Source: a virus
DNA length: 20,709 bases
IMG/VR virus record: IMGVR_UViG_3300046804_001862
Coordinates: 1-20,709 of that record
Strand: one strand, 5' to 3'
The stretch's first letter is position 1. Each line of letters starts with the position of its first letter. Of the stretch, positions 1-5,645 are shown one piece after another. The notes under the pieces were generated by a model. It was not told the DNA's origin. It did no database searches and saw only the letters and a list, made by a program, of their open reading frames with translations. A program made the translations under genes and the position numbers.

Positions 1-7
1 TATGTGT

Positions 8-36
8 ATATTAGTATTACACCCCCATTATGTCAA
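8..36 (-). promoter_or_regulatory. sigma70-like promoter reading off the left edge
   Basis: On the minus strand a perfect -35 hexamer TTGACA (31-36) is followed after exactly 17 bases by TAATAT (8-13), which matches four of six positions of the -10 consensus. It lies downstream of the last gene of the 91-5591 operon and points left, so it would start a new transcript for genes outside the window. The 90 bases between the window edge and the HNH gene hold no coding sequence that I can see. Confidence 0.55.
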
Positions 37-90
37 ATTACTTTGCAGACAATTCTATGCTCACTTGCTCATTTATAGGTCGCAAAACAT

Positions 91-525
91 TTAAGTTTCT
101 CGATTCGAATAGACGACTGCTCGATAGTCGCTGAGTCTATAGTCTTGTATTGGATTGGAAAAATATCTAAAGATGCCTTTGTGTTCTAGTCCTGTCTTAT
201 AACTATGACAGTTGGCACATAGCGATTGGAATATGTTGTTATGAAAGGCTTCCCTACCTATTAACTTCCATGCGAATAGATGGTCTATGTGCTTTGCTTC
301 TGATACTCTACCTACTAATAGGCATGACTGACATAGTGGGTGCTTAGATAGCATCGCCTTTCTAGTCTGTCTCCAAAAGGGACTAGAATATTCTTTATCT
401 TTATCTCTATTAGGGTTATTACTAGTGTCTAGTCCACCATGCTCTAGGCAGTAAGTATTGAGTCTACTTCTAGTATTCTGACACCCTAGATGCGAACACT
501 TATTGGAACTCGGTATAGTCGGCAC
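91..525 (-). CDS. HNH endonuclease
   Basis: This 144-residue protein has a Cys-x4-Cys pair near the N-terminus (Cys10, Cys15) and a second zinc knuckle, PLCQSC, near residue 65. A ββα-metal core follows: HIDH around residue 80, a conserved Asn (HNN) and the final CANCHSYKT motif near residue 103. These fit HNH nucleases of the type often found beside phage packaging genes, where they nick or cut DNA, sometimes together with terminase. The open frame begins at a GTG (525) inside the 3' end of the upstream gene (26-base overlap) and has no clear Shine-Dalgarno, so the exact start is uncertain. It is the last gene of the leftward operon in this window. No terminase is visible here, so a packaging role is only inference. 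Confidence 0.8.
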   Translation of the reverse strand: MPTIPSSNKCSHLGCQNTRSRLNTYCLEHGGLDTSNNPNRDKDKEYSSPFWRQTRKAMLSKHPLCQSCLLVGRVSEAKHIDHLFAWKLIGREAFHNNIFQSLCANCHSYKTGLEHKGIFRYFSNPIQDYRLSDYRAVVYSNRET

Positions 526-742
526 GATAAGGCACTAGGTCTGTTTCTCTAAATGTAGGCTTTTCTGTTGCTTCGATAGCCCACGCTAGATACTTATGAA
601 GTGCTTCTTTAGATTCGGCTTGTAATGTAGCCCTTGAATGACCGAAAGGCTCACCTTTATTGTTGTAATAAACCTCTCTTACCTCATAGTAACTAGATGC
701 TCCATGAGGAATTTCTAGCACTCTAAGATTCCAAGTGGTCAT
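500..742 (-). CDS. small conserved phage protein of unknown function
   Basis: This 80-residue protein begins TTWNLRVLEIP and contains a short β-rich segment, YYEVREVYYNNKGEPFGHS, followed by a helical C-terminal half. I recognise the general shape (a strand-turn-strand opening with the pattern EVYY-n-n-x-G-P) from other phage genomes but know no function for it. Its start overlaps the stop of the upstream gene as ATGA (739-742), and its end runs 26 bases into the HNH gene. It is therefore translated in a coupled series with both neighbours. No membrane segment, signal peptide or metal-binding motif is visible. Confidence 0.6.
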   Translation of the reverse strand: MTTWNLRVLEIPHGASSYYEVREVYYNNKGEPFGHSRATLQAESKEALHKYLAWAIEATEKPTFRETDLVPYRADYTEFQ

Positions 743-1239
743 CTAAGGAAACGTAGTTTGTAAATAGTGCTATCAATCAAGGTAGCAATACTATCGATTT
801 CGTTCTGTATATTAGACTCAGAAGGCATATTTTGTCTATTTTGAGCAACATATTCCTTAAGTGTCTTTAAATAATCCAAAGGCTCACCCGTTACATTGGC
901 AAACATATTAGGATATGGAGCAATAATTTCTTCGTAGCATCCTTGAATAGCCTCAGCAAGACTGTCAGTTAGTCCCACAATTTCTTCGTAATAAGTGCCA
1001 AGTGCCGAATGTTTAGCAAAAGAGCCTTCGCCTTGAGCCTGTAAGTGCATAAAATGAGTAATAGTCGATGAATGTAGTAATGTGCCTACAAACTCAGCAA
1101 TAATATTCTTATCCATTTCTGCTTCCTCCTTATATCCGCTAGAATAGGCGGCTCTTGCTACTGCGAGTGCTTTGTCTTTGCTTGGAAAAGGACCTTTGCT
1201 ACCCCAATACCATCCTTTATCAGTATGACGAATCGGCAT
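739..1239 (-). CDS. DUF5856-like phage protein with an N-terminal extension
   Basis: This 166-residue protein has two parts. Residues 1-41 are a short basic and aromatic module (HTDKGWYWGSKGPFPS, then a helix). From Met42 on it is an all-helical protein (EFVGTLLHSSTITHFMHL and YYEEIVGLTDSLAEAIQGCYEE). This resembles the DUF5856 family of small helical-bundle phage proteins, which has a ferritin/Dps-like look but no proven function. The His and Glu residues in the helices could bind metal, which is inference. The start at 1239 is preceded only by a weak G-rich stretch, whereas a perfect AAGGAGG lies 8 bases before Met42, so a second, shorter product from 1116 is likely. The gene follows queE with a 1-base overlap and ends in an ATGA overlap with the next gene. 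Confidence 0.6.
   Translation of the reverse strand: MPIRHTDKGWYWGSKGPFPSKDKALAVARAAYSSGYKEEAEMDKNIIAEFVGTLLHSSTITHFMHLQAQGEGSFAKHSALGTYYEEIVGLTDSLAEAIQGCYEEIIAPYPNMFANVTGEPLDYLKTLKEYVAQNRQNMPSESNIQNEIDSIATLIDSTIYKLRFLR
1125..1131 (-). promoter_or_regulatory. strong internal ribosome binding site
   Basis: The minus strand reads AAGGAGG here, a perfect anti-Shine-Dalgarno match, followed by 8 bases and an in-frame ATG (1116-1114) that is codon 42 of the surrounding gene. It is a better site than the one in front of the gene's first start. It suggests that the DUF5856-like domain alone (about 125 residues) is also, or mainly, made. Confidence 0.55.
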
Positions 1240-1901
1240 TAACGCACCCCAATAAACTTGTGTGTTTGAATACTAATCTTCCAATTATTGATTGTAGCCT
1301 GTTCTATACACAATTTGGTTGCTTTTTCGCTTTTACTTAAAGGTTGTAGCCAAATGCTTTCCGTAGTAGTTTTAAGTAATAATTCTTTAAGGTTTTCCAC
1401 ATCCCTTTGTTTGCCTATAGGATATTTGATTTCATCTGCTCTGAATAAGCAAGAATCTAATACTTTGTAGCCTCCTGCCATATCTACTTTAGGACTAACA
1501 GTTACATAGGTTCCTTTATGAACCTTAATTTCAAAAGTGCCGCTTGTTTCTAATTGAACGGAATATCCATGAGCAATAAGTTCAGTAGTTAGTTCTGTAA
1601 GGTCATACATAGCAGGTTCACCACCTGTAATAACAATATGATTAGCCCTAAACTCTTTAAGCATTTCCATAATGTCAGGAATTGACATCAAACTGTAAGA
1701 GTCATTATCTTCACACTTATCAACCATTGTTTTGATAGGGATAACTTTACCTGTCATTTCCCAAGTGTGCTTTGTATCGCACCAAGAACAACCTACAGGG
1801 CATCCTTGTAACCTTATGAAAACACTAGGAGTGCCTGTAAAAGTAGCCTCGCCTTGAACTGTTTCGAAGACTTCATTTATGGGTAGTTTTGTAAGATTCA
1901 T
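1239..1901 (-). CDS. queE: 7-carboxy-7-deazaguanine synthase, radical SAM
   Basis: QueE converts 6-carboxy-tetrahydropterin to 7-carboxy-7-deazaguanine, the ring-contraction step of the preQ0 pathway. It uses S-adenosylmethionine, a 4Fe-4S cluster and magnesium. The 220-residue protein carries the expected features: an N-terminal NEVFETVQGE substrate/SAM segment, the cluster motif GCPVGCSWCDT (Cys34, Cys38, Cys41, with the QueE-type CDT ending), ITGGEPAM near 91-98 for SAM binding, LETSGT near 117-122 and VSPKVD near 135-140. Length is normal for the family. It starts at ATG 1901 with a GAGAAAG sequence upstream and overlaps the phosphoribosyltransferase gene by 29 bases. It sits with folE, two queD-like genes and a dpdA-like gene, so its product is most likely meant for phage DNA rather than tRNA. 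No queC is present to carry CDG on to preQ0. Confidence 0.95.
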   Translation of the reverse strand: MNLTKLPINEVFETVQGEATFTGTPSVFIRLQGCPVGCSWCDTKHTWEMTGKVIPIKTMVDKCEDNDSYSLMSIPDIMEMLKEFRANHIVITGGEPAMYDLTELTTELIAHGYSVQLETSGTFEIKVHKGTYVTVSPKVDMAGGYKVLDSCLFRADEIKYPIGKQRDVENLKELLLKTTTESIWLQPLSKSEKATKLCIEQATINNWKISIQTHKFIGVR

Positions 1902-2265
1902 AATCTTTCTCTGCTTGTTCTAAGTTTTCCCAAGGAAACACAATCCAATCATCGTTATTAATATCTATTGCAGAAGTTATTGCTTGTTCTGTGCAAGTGT
2001 AGCGTTTGCATAATGTATAGGCAGGTAATGGATATGATTTTACCAATCTAATGTTTCTTAGGGTTTTTCCTGAATCAGCAATATCATCAACGATGATAGA
2101 CATACTATTAGGCACAGATACCAAAGGCTTATTAAATCGATGGCTGAGAGCCACCCCGAGAACCAAGCCACCACGAGGAATAGCATAGAAATCATTGCAA
2201 ATCGGTTTAGGAAAACTAGAAAGAGCCTCATCGAACTCGTTCCAAGTAATAATTCTAAAATTCAT
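1873..2265 (-). CDS. purine-type phosphoribosyltransferase
   Basis: This 130-residue protein has a type I phosphoribosyltransferase fold. The PRPP-binding motif SIIVDDIADSGKTL lies at about residues 56-69 (two acidic residues, then the SGKT loop), and an earlier IPRGGLVLG loop lies at 29-37. A C-terminal WIVFPWE resembles the tail of xanthine-guanine or hypoxanthine phosphoribosyltransferases. Such enzymes join a base to PRPP to make a nucleotide. An upstream ATG at 2310 is possible, but I prefer the start at 2265: it gives a conventional N-terminus (MNFRIITW) and an 11-base overlap with the preceding gene, as at other junctions here. Its place between queD and queE suggests either guanine salvage to feed FolE or ribosylation of a deazaguanine base; both are inferences. 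The protein is short for the family and may be a minimal version. Confidence 0.8.
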   Translation of the reverse strand: MNFRIITWNEFDEALSSFPKPICNDFYAIPRGGLVLGVALSHRFNKPLVSVPNSMSIIVDDIADSGKTLRNIRLVKSYPLPAYTLCKRYTCTEQAITSAIDINNDDWIVFPWENLEQAEKDYESYKTTHK

Positions 2266-2707
2266 CGCAATACAAAGCAGAGTTAGCACCGTGTTCTTTT
2301 GCTTCAACACTTAGCAAAGTTACTCTAGAAGATAAATGGTTATCTTCAAGCCATTCTTGAGCGAGGTTATACGCTAGTTCCGCAAACTTTTCGCATCCTA
2401 CGCTATCAACAACTATTAAATCTAATACTCCTAAATCCTGCCCTCTTTGAAACCATTTTATGTGTGGGTCATCTTCTGCGATTACAGTTTTGTGGTCAAA
2501 ATAGTCTTCAAGAATTCCTTTAAGGTCTTTTAAGCCACCAAAATCAACTACCCAATTACGATGGTCAAGTTCATTTGTCATAAACTTAAATGTAAATGCT
2601 AAAGAATATCCATGTAAATATTTACAATGGCTATCTGCTTTCCATTGACGAAAAGCAACAGATAAGCCTACTTCATGACCATAAGTTTTTGTAGATATAT
2701 ATTTCAT
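2255..2707 (-). CDS. queD: QueD-like 6-carboxy-tetrahydropterin synthase, Cys-containing form
   Basis: QueD turns dihydroneopterin triphosphate into 6-carboxy-tetrahydropterin. This 150-residue protein belongs to the 6-pyruvoyl-tetrahydropterin synthase family. SHCKYLHGYSL (residues 26-36) aligns with the usual Cys-x3-His-Gly-His site, so Cys28 would be the catalytic cysteine. WVVDFGGLK (52-60) matches the conserved strand-helix, DH at 71-72 matches the catalytic Asp-His, and EAKEHGANS near 135-143 matches the final substrate-binding glutamate. Two of the usual three zinc histidines look changed: HGH is HGY, and the histidine expected near residue 17-19 is Phe or absent. Other histidines (11, 27) might replace them. 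It starts by ATGA overlap with folE. Family membership is firm; the exact reaction is less so, because a second, shorter family member lies on the other side of folE. Confidence 0.85.
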   Translation of the reverse strand: MKYISTKTYGHEVGLSVAFRQWKADSHCKYLHGYSLAFTFKFMTNELDHRNWVVDFGGLKDLKGILEDYFDHKTVIAEDDPHIKWFQRGQDLGVLDLIVVDSVGCEKFAELAYNLAQEWLEDNHLSSRVTLLSVEAKEHGANSALYCDEF

Positions 2708-3363
2708 TTTATTAACCTAAAGAATTCTGACCGAGCATCGCTATTTTCTTTAAAGAACCCTCGAACTACAGAGGTTTTCATTACGGTGTCATGCTCCTTA
2801 ACACCTCGCCATGTCATACAGTTATGAGTAGCCTCGACTACTACTGCCAAGCCTTTGGGTTCTATTAACTTTTCAATAATGTCGGCTAATTGAACGGTCG
2901 ATTCTTCTTGTATTTGAGGTCGACCCATAACCCAATTTGTAAGACGCACAAACTTACTAATACCAATAAGCCTATCGTTAGGAAGAATACCAATCCAAGC
3001 ACGACCTGTAATAGGCACCATGTGATGTGAACAAGCAGAGCGAATAGTGATTGGACCAAGAGTATAAATTTCGTCAAGGTGTTTTGCATTTGGAAACTCC
3101 GTTACTTTAGGCATTCCTTCGTATCGACCATTAAAGACTTCTTGCATAAACATTTTGGCTACTCGTTTAGCAGTTTCTTTGGTGTTGTGGTCGTTTTGAG
3201 TATCTATTACTAATGCTTCTAACAAATCCTGAACCCTATCTTCTACTTCACTTTCTAGTTCTTGTTTGTCATATTCATCTATAAATTCGGAAATATTGTC
3301 GTTGGCAAAATAAGTTCCACCCATTTCTTTAATTCTTAGTTTTATTAATTCTGAATGTTTCAT
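2704..3363 (-). CDS. folE: GTP cyclohydrolase I
   Basis: FolE opens GTP to give 7,8-dihydroneopterin triphosphate and formate, the entry reaction to both folate and 7-deazaguanine synthesis. The 219-residue protein has the complete type IA signature: zinc ligands Cys111 and His114 in CSHHMVPITG and Cys182 in THNCMTWRGV. Other signature segments are RLIGISKFVRL (131-141), RPQIQEESTVQLAD (148-161), and the substrate-binding region that ends in KTSVVRGFF. Residues 1-30 are a variable leader. GAGGAAA lies just upstream of the ATG at 3363, which overlaps the preceding stop by one base. It is flanked by two QueD-type genes and is close to queE and dpdA, so the phage probably brings its own enzyme to raise flux into deazaguanine synthesis. 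Confidence 0.97.
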   Translation of the reverse strand: MKHSELIKLRIKEMGGTYFANDNISEFIDEYDKQELESEVEDRVQDLLEALVIDTQNDHNTKETAKRVAKMFMQEVFNGRYEGMPKVTEFPNAKHLDEIYTLGPITIRSACSHHMVPITGRAWIGILPNDRLIGISKFVRLTNWVMGRPQIQEESTVQLADIIEKLIEPKGLAVVVEATHNCMTWRGVKEHDTVMKTSVVRGFFKENSDARSEFFRLIK

Positions 3364-3701
3364 TAAATTTCCTCAGTTATAACAATATGTGCACCACATT
3401 CGCCATCTTCGCTAATCTCTACCGAAAAAGGTCTGTTGTAGTGTTTAACTAGTTTATAAGCAAGGTCTTCCGCAATCATTTCGCAAGACATTCCGCCCAT
3501 ATCGCCACCATTAAAATGAGTTTTAGCAAAGTCAATAAGGTCGTGAAACTCAATATCTCTATCGTTATGCTCTACAGGACATTTAATCTTTACATGAAAC
3601 AAATGCCTATGATTGTTTCTTAGGTAAGCCCTATTTCCTGAAGCACCCTCCCAATAATGAAATCCAACTGCGGTATAAGTAACAAATATTTGACGAATCA
3701 T
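3363..3701 (-). CDS. short QueD/PTPS-family protein with HxH zinc site
   Basis: This 112-residue protein is a second, very different member of the pyruvoyl-tetrahydropterin synthase family. A complete zinc triad is visible: His15 in GFHYW, and His31 and His33 in NNHRHLFHV. EFHDLIDFAK (51-60) matches the family's central helix, SCEMIAEDL (72-80) the conserved Ser/Glu helix start, and SEDGECGAHIV (97-107) the last strand with its glutamate. The catalytic Cys normally four residues before the His-x-His is missing, and the region of the Asp-His pair is shortened. It may therefore act on a different pterin or as a partner of the 2255-2707 protein. A strong GGAGG lies 6 bases before its ATG. It ends one base into folE and begins right after dpdA. 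Confidence 0.75.
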   Translation of the reverse strand: MIRQIFVTYTAVGFHYWEGASGNRAYLRNNHRHLFHVKIKCPVEHNDRDIEFHDLIDFAKTHFNGGDMGGMSCEMIAEDLAYKLVKHYNRPFSVEISEDGECGAHIVITEEI

Positions 3702-4604
3702 TTAGACCTCCAAAGGCAATTTATGACTACATTCAAGAACAGTTTCGACCTCGTTTAAGGCTTGTCGCCAATTAATAAGGTCGCCCTTACATACTGAGGC
3801 AGAGATTTGAACAGTCTTTTTGTAGCCTTTTTCAGGGTCGTCTAAATCGTAGCGAAATACCTTTTCATCAATGCTATCCCAAGCCTTTAAAGAGGCTCTA
3901 TTAGGCATTTGCATCCATCTAACTGTAGAAAGCCATGAACTAGAGTCGCAAGAACTTAAAGGGAAAGCCATACAATGCTCGTTAGGAGTTAAGCCAAGAC
4001 AATGAATCCAAAGGTTTGGATACTTTCTTCGCCTTTCCCACATTGTTGCTAGTAATCGTTTTCTTGTTTCGTTTTGTGCCTGAACAATATTGCCTAGACA
4101 TATTCTGTCGTAGCGTTCTGCCAAATAATCAAAATAATCCCAACCATCGTTCAACGGGTGATAAACAGGTATTGGGTTGAAGCCGAGTTTATGTAATCGG
4201 TCTCGAGTTTTTATTTTGTTTTCTCTACCACCTTGGTCGATTTCAATATAACCCCAAGCCTTTTCGCCTATCTCTTTTATGATGCGAGTGTATTTATCAA
4301 AAAGGTCATCGAAACCATCGAGTTCGTTTGGAGCCATAGCGAGAACTTGGTCCATCGTCATATTGTTGTTTCGTGCGTGTTGGTTTGTTAACCAAAACAC
4401 ACCTGAATCGATAAACACCCTCTTTCCCGACCTGACTGCTTCCTCGATAAACTCTTCGTCTTCTGAATTTTTTATTTCGTTTACTGCACAAAGAATGTAA
4501 TCGTAGAAGTTTAAAACCTCTTGCTTTTTGAAAGAGGAAGGAGAAGTAGCGAGAAAGTAGATATTTTTTTCTTGGAAATCCCATACTCCACCTGTTTTAA
4601 TCAT
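3702..4604 (-). CDS. dpdA: DpdA-like 7-deazaguanine DNA transglycosylase
   Basis: DpdA proteins are relatives of tRNA-guanine transglycosylase that exchange guanine in DNA for a 7-deazaguanine base. This 300-residue protein shows the core of the TIM-barrel enzyme: FIDSGVF (64-70), with Asp66 matching the first catalytic aspartate; YIEIDQGG (119-126), with Asp123 as likely nucleophile; PVYHP (146-150); CLGNIV (169-174); HCLGLT (201-206); and SSCDSSSW (217-224). The four-ligand zinc site of tRNA enzymes is not seen, as expected for phage DpdA. The start is set by GAGGAAAG just upstream and an ATGA overlap with the ParB-like gene. Clustering with folE, queD-like genes and queE supports a DNA rather than a tRNA target. 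Which DpdA subfamily it belongs to cannot be decided by eye. Confidence 0.88.
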   Translation of the reverse strand: MIKTGGVWDFQEKNIYFLATSPSSFKKQEVLNFYDYILCAVNEIKNSEDEEFIEEAVRSGKRVFIDSGVFWLTNQHARNNNMTMDQVLAMAPNELDGFDDLFDKYTRIIKEIGEKAWGYIEIDQGGRENKIKTRDRLHKLGFNPIPVYHPLNDGWDYFDYLAERYDRICLGNIVQAQNETRKRLLATMWERRRKYPNLWIHCLGLTPNEHCMAFPLSSCDSSSWLSTVRWMQMPNRASLKAWDSIDEKVFRYDLDDPEKGYKKTVQISASVCKGDLINWRQALNEVETVLECSHKLPLEV

Positions 4605-5335
4605 GCTTTCCTCACTGAACCAAAACCATGAACATCTTGGTATCTATCAATAATGAGTCCTGCAATATAGGTATCGGGTTGAATTATTACTAACCGATAT
4701 TCTTCTGCTTTTTTGGCTAATGCTGAATAGATTCCTGCGTAAGGTAAAAACAAAGTTTTTTCGCCTTGAAGTTCGCCTACCCATTTTTGCCATTCTTTAA
4801 CGACCTCTGCACATATCAAAATATGCTTATCGCCAAGAATCCATTTGTCGTCTTTATTAACTTCAGTTCTAGGCTCATCAATGGAAACATCTAGTTTGTC
4901 GAGAATGCTTTCTTTCTTTTCTTCGCCTACTTCATCGTTAGTATTACATAGCAAGTCGAATTCTTCTGCACTAAAGCCTGTAAGTTCAAAATCAAAGCCA
5001 TTTTTTTGTAATGCTCCTAATTCAAGTTTAAGAAGTTCGTTATCCCATCCTGCGTTAGAAGCAATTTTGTTGTGAGCAATAATGAAAGCCTTTTTCTCAA
5101 TTTCTGTCATACCCTCAGTCGAAATGGCAGGAACAGTCGTCATGCCTAGTTTTCGTGCCGCCATGACTCGTCCATGACCACACAGAATCATATTTGCTTC
5201 ATCTACAAGGATTGGGTCTCTAAAACCGAACTCTTTGATGCTTCCTGCGATTTGGGCTACTTGTGCTTCATCATGCGTTCTTGAATTGTTGGCATAAGGA
5301 ATAAGGCTATCGATTGCTATCTCTTTAATTTCCAT
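4601..5335 (-). CDS. ParB-like domain fused to an eroded DNA-methyltransferase tail
   Basis: Counting from the ATG at 5335 (GAGG 7 bases upstream; 11-base overlap with the previous gene) the protein has 244 residues. Residues 1-125 are a ParB/Srx-type domain like those in phage ParB-methyltransferase fusions: LIPYANNSRTH (11-21), VAQIAGSIKEFGF (27-39), ILCGHGRVMAA (50-60) and HNKIASNAGWD (88-98). After an acidic linker, DKWILGDKHILIC (163-175) matches the phrase that opens the methyltransferase part of those fusions. The catalytic block with its DPPY-type motif is then missing. The text resumes with LFLPYAGIYSALA (195-207) and IIDRYQDVHG (228-237), which resemble the end of such enzymes, with the glycine-rich SAM loop degraded. 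It probably cannot methylate DNA. Lying directly before dpdA with an ATGA overlap, it may guide or assist DNA modification; that is inference. Confidence 0.72.
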   Translation of the reverse strand: MEIKEIAIDSLIPYANNSRTHDEAQVAQIAGSIKEFGFRDPILVDEANMILCGHGRVMAARKLGMTTVPAISTEGMTEIEKKAFIIAHNKIASNAGWDNELLKLELGALQKNGFDFELTGFSAEEFDLLCNTNDEVGEEKKESILDKLDVSIDEPRTEVNKDDKWILGDKHILICAEVVKEWQKWVGELQGEKTLFLPYAGIYSALAKKAEEYRLVIIQPDTYIAGLIIDRYQDVHGFGSVRKA

Positions 5336-5591
5336 TATTAACCTCAGCAAGTTTTGAATCTGAATAGGTGTATTGCCAAACTTGCTTTCTTTCTTTAGGT
5401 GAAGGGTTCTCAATCTTTTGTCGAGTTACATAGCGTTGTCTTAAAAAGTAACAAAGAGCCATTGAGATTTCGCTAGACTTTAAGTCAGGAATATTATCTT
5501 TAATGTCTTTAAGAGTAAGTGGCTGAGAATTAGACTTAAACAAGACACGGATTTTAGCGACTGCGTTTGAACTTCTTTTCACTTCCGACAT
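5325..5591 (-). CDS. small probable winged-helix DNA-binding protein
   Basis: This 88-residue basic protein reads as a helix-turn-helix with a wing: a first helix at about 5-18, LTLKDIKDNIPDLKSSEISMALCYFLRQRYVTRQ (26-59, typical helix spacing with a recognition helix SEISMALCYFL), then a β-hairpin ending QVWQYTY. Such proteins commonly act as phage regulators or binding partners. It is the first gene of the deazaguanine operon, so it could control it, but no target site is known. Its ATG comes immediately after the T-run of a terminator hairpin, whose G-run sits where a Shine-Dalgarno would be. The next methionine is at residue 44, so the first start is the only sensible one. Confidence 0.6.
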   Translation of the reverse strand: MSEVKRSSNAVAKIRVLFKSNSQPLTLKDIKDNIPDLKSSEISMALCYFLRQRYVTRQKIENPSPKERKQVWQYTYSDSKLAEVNNGN

Positions 5592-5620
5592 AAAAAAACC
5601 CCCATGTATGAGATGGGGGT
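5592..5620 (-). terminator. rho-independent terminator
   Basis: On the minus strand an 8-bp perfect stem (ACCCCCAT pairing with ATGGGGGT, 5613-5620 and 5598-5605, 7-base loop) is followed by seven T residues (5592-5598). It lies 26 bases after the stop of the DUF932 gene and directly before the start codon of the next gene. It would end or attenuate transcription between the DUF932 unit and the deazaguanine operon. No separate promoter for the operon fits between the two, so partial read-through is likely. Confidence 0.85.
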
Positions 5621-5645
5621 AATAATACTACTAATGTATTACTTG

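Noticed and set aside
4279-4584. Open frames on the plus strand and in alternative frames over the dpdA region, and similar ones over other genes.
   Set aside because: They are shadows of well-supported genes, lack ribosome sites and code for no recognisable protein.
3702-4604. Reading the transglycosylase gene as a normal queuine tRNA-ribosyltransferase.
   Set aside because: It lacks the zinc-binding Cys/His set of tRNA enzymes, is shorter, and lies in a phage operon with FolE and QueE; the DpdA reading fits better.
5592-5645. A preQ1 riboswitch in front of the deazaguanine operon.
   Set aside because: The only structure there is a simple terminator hairpin with a T-run; no H-type pseudoknot or A-rich preQ1 aptamer tail is visible.
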